A stretch of DNA of 19,816 bases, taken from the NCBI GenBank assembly GCA_023391285.1, contig JAEWBF010000015.1, forward strand, positions 1 to 19,816. The letters are read 5' to 3'. The notes beneath the pieces were generated by a model. The model searched no databases. It had not been told where the DNA came from and was given only the letters and a program-made list of their open reading frames with translations. Below, in pieces: positions 8,080 through 16,010 of this stretch. The DNA is from Verrucomicrobiota bacterium (GTDB lineage Bacteria > Verrucomicrobiota > Verrucomicrobiia > Opitutales > Opitutaceae). Each line of letters starts with the position of its first letter. Position 1 is the first letter of the stretch. Both the position numbers and the translations under genes were made by a program.

Positions 8080-8153
8080 AAACCACGGAGACACGGAGAC
8101 ACAGAGGGAGGCCGGGGTATTCCTCCGTGTCCTCTGCGCCTCTGTGGTTCACC
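8080..8153. repeat. Imperfect inverted repeat (ACCACGGAGACACGGAG ... CTCTGTGGTTCACC)
   Basis: The left arm AACCACGGAGACACGGAGAC-ACAGAGGGAG (8081-8110) is largely complementary to the right arm TCCTCCGTGTCCTCTGCGCC-TCTGTGGTTCACC (8121-8153) around a short GC-rich spacer. It could form a long hairpin between two convergent genes. The right arm alone recurs at 5445-5476. Confidence 0.7.
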
Positions 8154-8170
8154 AAGCTGCTCCGCCGCGC

Positions 8171-8977
8171 CTACTCCCCGGACGCTCGCGCCGCCTGCGC
8201 CTGCTTCGCCACTTCCGCGATATCCCCCGCCGGCAGCACCACGATCCCCACCCGTCGGCCGCCCGCGAAATGCTGCAGCGTCAACCCCAACAATTTGCCT
8301 GCGCCATTGAACACCGGGCTGCCGAGCGACACATCGCGCATCAGATAGATCCGTCGCGGTCTCTCCACGATGCCAGTCACCGTCGTTTCCGTAATGATCG
8401 GCACCCGCTGCAACGCCTTCGGCGCCCGCGTGACCGAGTAAAATTGATCCAGAATCGCCGCCTCCGTCTGCGCCTCCAGATCCACGTGCGCAAACACCTC
8501 GCCCGCGCCATCGGCCGCCTCGGGCGCAATGAACGCCAGATCGAGATCCGCATCCTTCAACACGAACTTCGCCGGCACCTCCGTCCCATTCGCCCGCCGC
8601 AACTTCACCTCCTTGAAGTCCGCGCCCAACAACTCCAGCTGCCGCCCCGGCTGCGCCATCTGCGCCGCTTCGATCTCCGATGCCGGATCGACTTGAGCCA
8701 GTGAGGTCACCGTGAGCCCGTCGGGCGTCAGCACCGTCCCGTTCACCTCCACCCGTCGCTCCTGCGCCGGCCGCTCGCGATCACCCACCTTCACTTTCAC
8801 CGTCACCACCATTTCGATACCGATCACGGCATCGACCTGACGCAACAGCATCGCGCGCTCGTCCGCCGCCACCTGCGTCGCGCCCGTCGACGTCGACACC
8901 AGGAACGCCGACCCCACGCCCAACATCACTGCGCCCGCGCGAACACCACGCCCAAACTTCAGCCGATTGAATTTCAT
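8171..8977 (-). CDS. HtrA-like pseudoprotease (trypsin-fold protein lacking catalytic His and Ser)
   Basis: The protein has 268 residues. An N-terminal hydrophobic stretch (RAGAVMLGVGSAFLVSTSTGA, about 13-33) suggests export. The body has the layout of an HtrA protease domain: NGTVLTPDGLTVTSLAQV (79-96) corresponds to the SGxxIxxxGxVLTNxHV block, DADLDLAFI (142-150) to the DLAVLK block, and DVSLGSPVFNGAGKLLGL (215-232) to the GNSGGPL block. By this alignment the catalytic His is Ala94 and the Ser is Leu218, while Asp146 remains, so it is probably not a protease. No PDZ domain is visible. Its ATG overlaps the stop of the upstream protease gene (ATGA, 8974-8977), implying coupled translation and probably a partner role. 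The start at 8977 rests on this overlap. Confidence 0.75.
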   Translation of the reverse strand: MKFNRLKFGRGVRAGAVMLGVGSAFLVSTSTGATQVAADERAMLLRQVDAVIGIEMVVTVKVKVGDRERPAQERRVEVNGTVLTPDGLTVTSLAQVDPASEIEAAQMAQPGRQLELLGADFKEVKLRRANGTEVPAKFVLKDADLDLAFIAPEAADGAGEVFAHVDLEAQTEAAILDQFYSVTRAPKALQRVPIITETTVTGIVERPRRIYLMRDVSLGSPVFNGAGKLLGLTLQHFAGGRRVGIVVLPAGDIAEVAKQAQAARASGE

Positions 8978-11058
8978 GACGACACCTTCGCTGCCTTGAG
9001 GTTGATTTCTACAAACAGAGTCTGCCCGCGGCGCCGCACCTGCAGCACCCACCATTCGCCTCCCTTATCCACCACTGCCTCGCGCGCCTTCTTCAACTCC
9101 TCCAAGCGGCTCACCGCAACCCCGCCCGCGGCCTCCACCACGTCGTCGCTGCGCAATCCCGCCAGCGCCGCCCAGCCCGCCGGCATCGCACTTTCGACCA
9201 ACACACCGCGCGTCTCGGGCGACAACTGCAGCCGCACGCGATCTTCAAATGCGATATCCCGCGCGGAAAACTCCAGCTCCCGATCCTCCCACCACGGCAT
9301 CTCCGGTGCCGGCGTCGGCTGCTGTTCGAGCACGACGTTCAACGTCCGCGTTTCTCCGTCCCGCCACAGCGAAAACTCCGCACTCGTTCCGGAACGATAC
9401 TGCCGTATCTGACGCGCCAATACATCCGTATCCTCCGGCCGCCGCGCCGGCACTTCCACTCCGTCGAGCGCCAGCACCACGTCGCCCACGCGCAATCCCG
9501 CCTTCTCCGCTTCGGTCCCCGGATAAATTCGCGTCAACCGCGCCCCGCCTTCCGCCTTGATCCCAAGTCTCGCCGCCAGCTTCGGCGTCAACGGTTGCGA
9601 CGCCGCCCCGAGCCACGCCTTCCGCGCCAGCGGTGTCACCGTGCGATCGTCCACGTCGCGCAATTCCACGACCGCGTTCAACACCGCTCCATCTCGCCGC
9701 ACGCTCGCGAGCACGAGCCGTTTTCCGTTCGGCGCATCCTTCAACAAATTCGCCGTCAACTCGCGCAACTCCGCCACAGTTTCCACCGGAGTTCCTTCAA
9801 CCGCCACCACCACATCCTGCCGCCGCAACACCGGCTCCGCCTGCCCGCTCGGCCCCGCCGGCCGGATATTCTCCAGCCACACGCCTCGCGTGTCCGGCAG
9901 CCGCTCCTCCCGCGCGAGCTTCGTAGTCAAATCGCGCACTACCGCGCCCCAGCTCTTCAACTCCACATCGTCCGCCTGCGCCGGTTCGCGCGTCGCCAGC
10001 GTCATCGTTGTCGTCCGCTTGTCTCCATTTCTCGAATACTCGACTTCGAACGCCTCGCCCGGCAGCCGGCTCATCTCGAGCCGGTTGTAATGCGACACCG
10101 CCTTCTCCTCCGCTCCTTCCACCGCCTGTCCATCGCAGGCCAACACCAGATCGCCCGCCCGCACCCCGGCCTGCTCCGCCGGCGATCCCGCCGCCACGTC
10201 CGCCACCAACACCCCGGGCCCGCGTCCGCTCGATTCGAGCCGCGGCTGGACCGTGATGCCCGACCAGCCGCGCAGCACGCGTCCGCGCTTGATCAAATTC
10301 TCCGCCACCACCCGCCCGAGATTTCCCGGGATCGCGCCGCTCAGATTGAACACTCCGATTTCATTGATGCCGACGATCTCACCCCGCGCATTCACGAGCG
10401 GCCCACCGCTGTTCCCGCCAAAAATCCGCGCATCGTGCAGGATCCACCGCACCAGCATCCCCACGTCTTCGCCGCGCAGCATCATCTTCCCCGCCGTCTG
10501 CTCCGGCAGCACCAACGAGGGATTCGACACGATTCCCCGCGTCACCGACTGCGCCAAGAATCCCGGACTGCCTAACGCATACACCACGTCGCCCGCCACC
10601 AACCGATCCGAATCGCCAAACTCCGCCACCACGAGCGCCGGCGCATCCGCTCGGCGTTGCGAAAGGTCCAGCTTCAACACCGCCAAATCCGTCAGCGCAT
10701 CCTGTCCCACCAACTCCGCATCCACGTGCGAGCCGTCATAAAGATAACACCGAAAATAATCCCCATCTTCCGTCACATGGCAGTTCGTCAGCACGTGACC
10801 TTCGGCCGAAATGATCACTCCGCTCCCGCCGGTCCATTGCTTCGTGAGCCGCCCATCGCTCGGACGCAACCGGATCGCCTCGATCCGCACAATCGACGGA
10901 AACACCCGCGCCAGCATCGGATCATGCGTCGGCGTTGCCACCGCGCCGCTCGTCGGTTCCACCCCCGGCGCCTGTGCCCACAACCCGCCTCCTGCTGCCG
11001 CCAACAACACCAAAATCACTCCGATCGCCCGCAGTCCGCGCCGAGATGCACATTTCAT
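8974..11058 (-). CDS. HtrA/Deg-type periplasmic serine protease with multiple PDZ domains
   Basis: The protein has 694 residues. After a signal or anchor segment (AIGVILVLLAAAGGGLWAQA, 11-30) comes a trypsin-like domain with a complete triad: His94 in VLTNCHV, Asp124 in LTDLAVLK and Ser217 in IFGGNSGGPL. Four PDZ-like regions follow, at about 265-360 (GVLVADVAAGSPAEQAGVRA), 365-470 (VWLENIRPAGPSG...RRQDVVVAVEG), 480-580 (ARLTRIYPGTEAEKAGLRVG) and 605-690 (GVLVESAMPAGWAALAGLRS). Typical HtrA proteins have one or two PDZ domains and about 450-500 residues, so this is a long version. Expected role: periplasmic protein quality control or regulated proteolysis. The last codons overlap the start of the pseudoprotease gene. 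It lies 95 bases downstream of mpl on the same strand and may be cotranscribed with it. Confidence 0.88.
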   Translation of the reverse strand: MKCASRRGLRAIGVILVLLAAAGGGLWAQAPGVEPTSGAVATPTHDPMLARVFPSIVRIEAIRLRPSDGRLTKQWTGGSGVIISAEGHVLTNCHVTEDGDYFRCYLYDGSHVDAELVGQDALTDLAVLKLDLSQRRADAPALVVAEFGDSDRLVAGDVVYALGSPGFLAQSVTRGIVSNPSLVLPEQTAGKMMLRGEDVGMLVRWILHDARIFGGNSGGPLVNARGEIVGINEIGVFNLSGAIPGNLGRVVAENLIKRGRVLRGWSGITVQPRLESSGRGPGVLVADVAAGSPAEQAGVRAGDLVLACDGQAVEGAEEKAVSHYNRLEMSRLPGEAFEVEYSRNGDKRTTTMTLATREPAQADDVELKSWGAVVRDLTTKLAREERLPDTRGVWLENIRPAGPSGQAEPVLRRQDVVVAVEGTPVETVAELRELTANLLKDAPNGKRLVLASVRRDGAVLNAVVELRDVDDRTVTPLARKAWLGAASQPLTPKLAARLGIKAEGGARLTRIYPGTEAEKAGLRVGDVVLALDGVEVPARRPEDTDVLARQIRQYRSGTSAEFSLWRDGETRTLNVVLEQQPTPAPEMPWWEDRELEFSARDIAFEDRVRLQLSPETRGVLVESAMPAGWAALAGLRSDDVVEAAGGVAVSRLEELKKAREAVVDKGGEWWVLQVRRRGQTLFVEINLKAAKVSS

Positions 11059-11118
11059 GAGGTGCTTCGGAAAGAGGGCAACTCGTTGGCAGACGCAAGC
11101 GGCAAACCCCTTCTGCCG

Positions 11119-11152
11119 CTCTCAACTCTCAACCCTCAACTCTCAACCCCTC
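11119..11152. repeat. CTCTCAACTCTCAACCCTCAA simple-sequence element, intergenic copy
   Basis: Tandem CTCAACTCTCAACCC units fill part of the 95-base gap between mpl and the HtrA-type gene and touch the mpl stop codon. They are closely similar to the intragenic element at 3554-3586. Next to it, AGCGGCA (11098-11104) and TGCCGCT (11114-11120) form a small hairpin without a T-run. Confidence 0.7.
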
Positions 11153-11153
11153 C

Positions 11154-12578
11154 TCAATCCCCCCTCACCACCCCCACATACTTCCCGATAATCCCGTCGA
11201 ACGACCCATTCGTGAAAAACACCACCACGCGCCGCGCCGCCTGCTCCCCACACGTGTTCTCCACCAGCTTCTCGAACAACACCGCGTTCGTCGGCGCACT
11301 GTGTGCCTCCACGCCCAACGCCTCCAGATGTTCCGCCACCGCCGCCGTGTCGAAGCGCTCCCCCACGGCCAGCTTCTCTCCGCGATTCACCGCGCCGATG
11401 TAAACTTCATCCGCCATCGCGAGCGCCCGCATGAAACCCGCCTCCAACGTCTTTGTCCGCGCCGTGTTGCTCCGCGGCTCGAACACCGCCGTCAACGTCG
11501 CCCCGGGAAACTGCGCGCGCAGCGAATGCAGCGTCTCCGCCAGCGCCGTCGGATGATGCCCAAAATCCTCGATCACCGTCGCCGTCGCGCTTTCGCACAA
11601 CAACTCCTGCCGCCGCTTCACACCGCGAAACCTCTCGAGCGCGTCCAACTTGAGCGCCGTCGGATCCGCCGCACTCAACGCCAGCCCCGCCGCCGTCGCC
11701 GCCATCGCCGCATTTCGCGCATTGAACATCCCGCGCTGCTTCCAACTCACCCGCCCCCACAGCGCCCCGCGCCACCTCAACGCGAATTCCACCCGCTCCG
11801 GCGTCTCCGCAAAGTCCACGATCCGCACGTCGTTCCTCTCGCCCGTTCCGACGCGCACCACCTGCGTCCACGGCAGCGCGCCGAGCGCCCGCAGGTTCTC
11901 ATCGTCGCCATTCATCACCACGAATCCATTCCGCGGCACAATCCGCGTCAGATGCGAAAACGTCCGTTGCACGTCCGCCAAATCGCGAAAGATGTCCGCG
12001 TGATCGAACTCCAGATTGTTCAACACCGCCACGTGCGGCGCGTAATGGATGAACTTGCTCCGCTTGTCGAAGAACGCGCTGTCATACTCGTCGCCTTCGA
12101 TCACGAACGGATCCTCCGCCGCTCCCAAATGATTCCCCACCGGCGGATCCAGCGGCACGCCTCCAATCAAAAACCCCGGATCGCGCCCGTTCTCCCTCAG
12201 CAAATACGCCGCCAGCGCCGTCGTCGTCGTTTTGCCATGCGTCCCGCCCACCACGATATTCTTCCGCCGCTTCAGCACCAAATCGTGCAACATCGCCGGC
12301 AGCGACGTGAACGGAATCGCCTTCGTTTCCAACAACCACTCCACCTCCGGATTCCCCCGCGACATCGCATTTCCGATCACCACCAGATCCGGCGCCAACC
12401 GCTCCAATCTCGCCGGATCGTAACCTTCATGCACCGCTACCTTCGCCTGCGCGAGCACGTCACACATCGGCGGATACACCCCCGTGTCCGCCCCGATCGC
12501 CTCATGCCCTGCCGCGCGCGTCAGCAACGCGGCATTGCCCATCGCCGTCCCGCACACGCCCATGAAATAAACTTTCAT
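11154..12578 (-). CDS. mpl: UDP-N-acetylmuramate:L-Ala-gamma-D-Glu-meso-DAP ligase (Mpl)
   Basis: This 474-residue Mur-ligase-family enzyme would attach recycled murein tripeptide to UDP-N-acetylmuramate in the cytoplasm, using ATP. The Rossmann-like N terminus MKVYFMGVCGTAMGNAALL, the P-loop VVGGTHGKTTTT (109-120), EGDEYDSAFFDKRSKF (161-176) and VLNNLEFDHADIF (185-197) are diagnostic of Mpl rather than MurC. GVKRRQEL, IEDFGHHPTA and FEPRSNTARTK mark the ligase C-terminal domain. ATG at 12578 gives the canonical N terminus; an upstream in-frame start at 12614 adds twelve unconvincing residues. The length is close to that of the E. coli protein. The gene lies upstream of the envelope protease pair on the same strand, so an envelope-related operon is possible. 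Confidence 0.93.
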   Translation of the reverse strand: MKVYFMGVCGTAMGNAALLTRAAGHEAIGADTGVYPPMCDVLAQAKVAVHEGYDPARLERLAPDLVVIGNAMSRGNPEVEWLLETKAIPFTSLPAMLHDLVLKRRKNIVVGGTHGKTTTTALAAYLLRENGRDPGFLIGGVPLDPPVGNHLGAAEDPFVIEGDEYDSAFFDKRSKFIHYAPHVAVLNNLEFDHADIFRDLADVQRTFSHLTRIVPRNGFVVMNGDDENLRALGALPWTQVVRVGTGERNDVRIVDFAETPERVEFALRWRGALWGRVSWKQRGMFNARNAAMAATAAGLALSAADPTALKLDALERFRGVKRRQELLCESATATVIEDFGHHPTALAETLHSLRAQFPGATLTAVFEPRSNTARTKTLEAGFMRALAMADEVYIGAVNRGEKLAVGERFDTAAVAEHLEALGVEAHSAPTNAVLFEKLVENTCGEQAARRVVVFFTNGSFDGIIGKYVGVVRGD

Positions 12579-12642
12579 CGCCCGCCAACAAATCCGAACC
12601 CCGTCCCGCCTCAACAGCGAACCTCACGATCCGCCCTAACAT

Positions 12643-12677
12643 AAAAGCGCCCGCCCCGAGTCCTCGGGGTGAGTTTT
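12643..12677. terminator. Bidirectional-type hairpin terminator downstream of the hybrid kinase
   Basis: CCCCGAG (12654-12660) and CTCGGGG (12663-12669) form a tight stem. On the + strand it is flanked by AAAA (12643-12646) on one side and TTTT (12674-12677) on the other. It lies about 30 bases beyond the stop of the kinase gene (- strand) and upstream of mpl, so it most likely ends the cheR-kinase transcript. The T-runs are offset from the stem by a few bases. Confidence 0.5.
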
Positions 12678-12699
12678 CGCCTGTTTCGCCTTTCCCCCT

Positions 12700-14889
12700 C
12701 TACCGCTCGACCGTCAAGATCCGCCCGATCGCTGCATGCAGCCGCTGCATGTCCACCGGCTTCGTCAGATGCTCCGAGAAACCCGCCGCGCGACAGGCCT
12801 GCAGGTCTTCCTCTGACCCATAACCCGTCAGGCAAATCCCCGGCAGATCCGGCCGCCGCGCCTTCATCTTCCGAATCAACTCCAGCCCGCTCTCATCCGG
12901 CAGCCCCAAATCGGAAATCACCAGCGTGTAATCCGTTTTCTGAAACAGCTCCCACGCTGCGCCCGCCGACCGCGCGTAGTCCACCGAGTGACCGCTGTTT
13001 CGCAACAATCGCGCCAGCACTCGCCCCGTATCTTCGTGGTCTTCCACCAACAAGATCCGGACTCCCTTTCCCGCTTCGCCGCGGAACGGACTCCGCGTCG
13101 CCTGCATCCTCGACAGGTCCGGCGAGTGCTCGTCCAAAACCGGCAGCTCCACCGAAAAGGTCGCACCCTGCCCCGAACCGTCCGACGCCACCGCGATGGT
13201 TCCGCGATGCAGCTCCACGAGCGCCTTCGCAATCGCCAGCCCCAAACCCAGGCCGCCGTCGCTCCCGCGCTGCTTCCCCATCCGTTCCACTTGCTCGAAG
13301 GGTTTGAAGATTCGCTTCAGATCATTCGGCTCGATCCCCAGCCCGGCATCTTTCACCTCCACCCGCACGCGCGGCGTCGCTCCCGTCACACGATGAGCTT
13401 TCATCGAGATCACGCTTTGCCGCGGGCTGAACTTGTTGGCGTTTTTCAACAGATTCCAGAACACCTGCTGCAGCCGCGGTCCGTCGCCGTCGACGCGACA
13501 TCCGCGCGCGCCATCGAGATGCAGCTCCACCCGCTGATCCTTCGCATCCAGATCCCCGGCTACGATCGAGGTCGTCTCTTGCAACAGCGTCGCGAGGTCC
13601 AGCGCACTTGTATCCAATTTCAGCTTACCGCGCTCCAGCCGGGTGAGATCCAGCAGGTCATCGATCAACCGGCTCTGGATCGCCACATTTCGCCGGATCA
13701 TTTGCAGATCCTCTCTCACATCGGGCGGGATTCGTTCGTCGCGTTCCAACACCCCCGCCGCCGCGAGCACCGGCGTCAACGGCGTCCGCAACTCGTGCGA
13801 TAGCATCGCGAGAAACTGATCCTTCGCTCGATTCGCCGCTTCGATCTCGCGCGTCCGCTCCGCCAGCACGCGCTGCCACCGGATGCCTTCCGCAATCATT
13901 CCACACTGCGCCGCAATCCATTCGAGCACGTGAAACTGCTCCTCCGACCAATGCGCCGCCTGCGAGCTGCACGCGAGCACCACGCCATACGGCGCGCCGC
14001 CCACCCGCAGCGGCGTCGCCAGCACGGATCTCACCGGACCATTCTCGCCAAAGGGCGCGCGCAATTCCGGCTGCAACGCCAAATCCGAAACATAGGCCGT
14101 CTTCTCCGCCGCCAACACCACGCTCGCGATCGAACCTTCCTTCGGCCATTCCGACGGCACCGGCATCCCTCCCGGCGCCACCGCTTGCGATTTCAAACGC
14201 AGTTTATCCGGATCCATCCGCAACACCGCCACACATTCGGCCGGCCGGCCGATCGCATGCAGCGACCGCTGACACACGTCCGCCAGCGCCTCCAATCCCG
14301 ATCCGGGCTTACGCGTCACCTCGAGCAGGCTCTGCAGAATCTCCTCGCGGATCGCCAGGCGGTCGTTCGTCCGCTGCAACTCCTCGTTCTGTCCACCAAG
14401 TTCCTCCGACTGCGATTCGATCTCCTCGTTCTGCTGCGCGAGTTCTTCCGACTGCTCCTTGATCTCTTCGTTCTGCCGCGCCAGCTCCTCCGACTGCGCC
14501 TCGAGCTCCGCATACTGCTCCCGCAGCCGCTCTTTCCGCGCATCGAGTTTGTTTCGCAAAACGAGGATCGCCTGCACCACCACCCCGCCCGCGATCACAT
14601 TCACCATCGTCGTTCCGAAGAAAATGCGCGCGTCCTCCACGACCATCACGCCATCGCCCACGATTTGCTGATAGCGCAAGATCGTCACCCCCGCGAACAC
14701 CGCCGCCATTCCCCACAATTGCCACACCCGCCGCGACCACACACACACCAGCATCGGCAACACGAAGGTCAGCGGCAACGGCACCTCCTTGAACGCAAAC
14801 AGGCGCAACCAGGTCCACACCACCGTCAGTCCCACCACCACCAGAGTCGACACCACCAGGGAGGTTTGCTTCTCGTTTCGCGCGTTCAT
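12700..14889 (-). CDS. Hybrid sensor histidine kinase/response regulator with GAF-like domain
   Basis: The protein has 729 residues. The N terminus has about four hydrophobic helices (about 9-31, 38-51, 55-71, 92-112). A charged coiled coil with three 14-residue repeats follows (127-168), then a GAF-like domain (about 185-340). The HisKA domain contains MLSHELRTPL (phospho-acceptor His365), and the ATPase domain shows the N box (FWNLLKNANKFS, 477-488), DAGLGI (514-519) and GGLGLGLAIAK (545-555). The C-terminal receiver domain begins VRILLVEDHEDTG and has the acceptor Asp660 (LVISDLGLPDESG), Thr688 and Lys710. No output domain is present, so phosphate would pass to another protein or be held internally. 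The ATG at 14889 overlaps the cheR-type stop (ATGA), implying coupled translation; upstream reading in this frame is a shadow of that gene. Confidence 0.92.
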   Translation of the reverse strand: MNARNEKQTSLVVSTLVVVGLTVVWTWLRLFAFKEVPLPLTFVLPMLVCVWSRRVWQLWGMAAVFAGVTILRYQQIVGDGVMVVEDARIFFGTTMVNVIAGGVVVQAILVLRNKLDARKERLREQYAELEAQSEELARQNEEIKEQSEELAQQNEEIESQSEELGGQNEELQRTNDRLAIREEILQSLLEVTRKPGSGLEALADVCQRSLHAIGRPAECVAVLRMDPDKLRLKSQAVAPGGMPVPSEWPKEGSIASVVLAAEKTAYVSDLALQPELRAPFGENGPVRSVLATPLRVGGAPYGVVLACSSQAAHWSEEQFHVLEWIAAQCGMIAEGIRWQRVLAERTREIEAANRAKDQFLAMLSHELRTPLTPVLAAAGVLERDERIPPDVREDLQMIRRNVAIQSRLIDDLLDLTRLERGKLKLDTSALDLATLLQETTSIVAGDLDAKDQRVELHLDGARGCRVDGDGPRLQQVFWNLLKNANKFSPRQSVISMKAHRVTGATPRVRVEVKDAGLGIEPNDLKRIFKPFEQVERMGKQRGSDGGLGLGLAIAKALVELHRGTIAVASDGSGQGATFSVELPVLDEHSPDLSRMQATRSPFRGEAGKGVRILLVEDHEDTGRVLARLLRNSGHSVDYARSAGAAWELFQKTDYTLVISDLGLPDESGLELIRKMKARRPDLPGICLTGYGSEEDLQACRAAGFSEHLTKPVDMQRLHAAIGRILTVER
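14386..14511 (-). repeat. Three 42-bp tandem repeats encoding the kinase coiled coil
   Basis: Three consecutive 14-residue units, AELEAQSEELARQN, EEIKEQSEELAQQN and EEIESQSEELGGQN, form a heptad-type coiled coil between the membrane helices and the GAF-like domain. The regular unit length means 42-bp steps in the DNA. Confidence 0.8.
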
Positions 14890-15767
14890 TTCCCTCGCTT
14901 CCGATAGATGCACGGCGCCACCCGGACGAGCCGCAGCCATTTCGGCGGGTGATCCGCTTTTCCTGCCACCAAAAAGCCGCCCGGCGCGAGTTGATCGAAC
15001 AACCGCGTCCAGACCTCCTCCGCCCGCTCTCTTTCCAGATAGATCGCCATGTTGCGCCACAAAATCAGATGCCATGGGCCGCGCTCGATCGCACCGAAGA
15101 GGTTCGCCACTTTCCAACGCGTTGCCTGCTGCAACTGGGGATCGATGGTCGCGAATTCTCCCGCCGTCTGGAAGAAGGCCTCTCGCCACGCCGCGTCCAT
15201 CCGCCCCACCTCGTCCGCTCGAAACACACCGCCGCGCGCCTCTTCGATCGCATCCAGCCGACAATCCGTCCCCAACAACTCGCATTCCGATAACCGCCCC
15301 ATCCGCGCCAGGATCATCGCGACCGAGTAAAGCTCCGCACCACTCGAACACGCCGCGCTCCACACCCGCAGCCTTCCGTTCCGTGAGCACAGCTCGGGCA
15401 ACACCGACCGTTGCAGCTCCTCGAACACCGGCCGGTCCCGGAAGAAATCCGTCACCCCCAGCAACACGACACTCAACAAGCGCTTCGTCGTCTCCGGCCG
15501 CGCCGTGATCGCGCGGGACGCCTCCGTCGCATCGGCCACGCGCAACATTCGCAAACACGCCGGAAGCCGTCGCACCAGCGCCCGCCGACGATACGCCGCC
15601 ACCGGCAACTCCGCCCCGCCCAACAGCCGGTCGAAAAACTCCCGATCGGCGCCATCGCCTGGCGTTATCTCCTCCTTCCGATTCGGCGTCCAATTTCGAG
15701 TCCACGCGCGCTTCGCCCGACTGCTCGCGGTCGGGGTGCCGTGGAAATACAAATGCTCGAACTTCAT
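14886..15767 (-). CDS. cheR: CheR-type chemoreceptor glutamate methyltransferase
   Basis: This 293-residue protein has an N-terminal helical CheR domain (FFDRLLGGAELPVAAYRRRALVRRL, about 44-68) and the conserved TDFFRDRPVFEEL (106-118), followed by a SAM-binding domain: LRVWSAACSSGAELYSVAMIL (133-153), ELLGTDCRLDAI (163-174), LILWRNMAIYL (234-244) and LAPGGFLVAGKAD (260-272). It would methylate glutamates in receptor helical bundles, most obviously those of the two receptors encoded divergently. The usual GEEPYS reads GAELYS here, a mild departure. ATG at 15767 is preferred: upstream in-frame starts (to 16001) add 78 residues without family character. Its stop overlaps the kinase start by 4 bases. 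Only a weak purine stretch (AGAAG) precedes the ATG. Confidence 0.88.
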   Translation of the reverse strand: MKFEHLYFHGTPTASSRAKRAWTRNWTPNRKEEITPGDGADREFFDRLLGGAELPVAAYRRRALVRRLPACLRMLRVADATEASRAITARPETTKRLLSVVLLGVTDFFRDRPVFEELQRSVLPELCSRNGRLRVWSAACSSGAELYSVAMILARMGRLSECELLGTDCRLDAIEEARGGVFRADEVGRMDAAWREAFFQTAGEFATIDPQLQQATRWKVANLFGAIERGPWHLILWRNMAIYLERERAEEVWTRLFDQLAPGGFLVAGKADHPPKWLRLVRVAPCIYRKRGK

Positions 15768-15925
15768 CACTTCTGGCGGGACATGTGTGGCGCGCGAAAC
15801 GATCGCGGAAGGGTGCAGAAAAAATTTCCCGTCGGGACGAGTCAAACCCCGAGTCCCTTCGTTGCAGCGTGTCTGCAGAAAAAGCTCACCCCCGCCCCAA
15901 GTCGCCCGCTCGCCTTCATTTCCCC

Positions 15926-15952
15926 TGAACGCGCGCCGAAATGTGCCGATGA
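15926..15952 (+). promoter_or_regulatory. Sigma-28 (FliA)-like promoter upstream of the receptor operon
   Basis: TGAA (15926-15929), exactly 15 bases, then GCCGATGA (15945-15952). This matches the flagellar sigma-28 consensus TAAA-N15-GCCGATAA with two mismatches. It points toward the receptor gene 58 bases downstream. Sigma-28 control is usual for chemoreceptor genes in motile bacteria, but the match is by eye. Confidence 0.45.
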
Positions 15953-16010
15953 AGGCAGCGGTGCGCCACGCCGGCATTACCCCACCTCTCGCCGGACGCA
16001 CTGACCTCGA

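Noticed and set aside
11098..11120. Hairpin AGCGGCA / TGCCGCT between mpl and the HtrA-type gene as a terminator
   Set aside because: No T-run follows on the minus strand, so transcription may continue into the protease genes.
14890..15705. N-terminal extension of the hybrid kinase to about 1000 residues
   Set aside because: The extension is a Gly/Arg-rich shadow of the cheR-type gene; the kinase start at 14889 fits the ATGA overlap and the first membrane helix.
15817..15845. Minus-strand TTGACT followed by TTTTCT as a promoter for the cheR-kinase pair
   Set aside because: The -35 box is good but the -10 box matches only three of six positions; too weak to annotate.
15814..15883. Direct repeat TGCAGAAAAA (15814 and 15874, 60 bases apart) as a regulator binding site
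   Set aside because: Only ten A-rich bases in two copies; could be chance in this gap, and no known operator was recognised.
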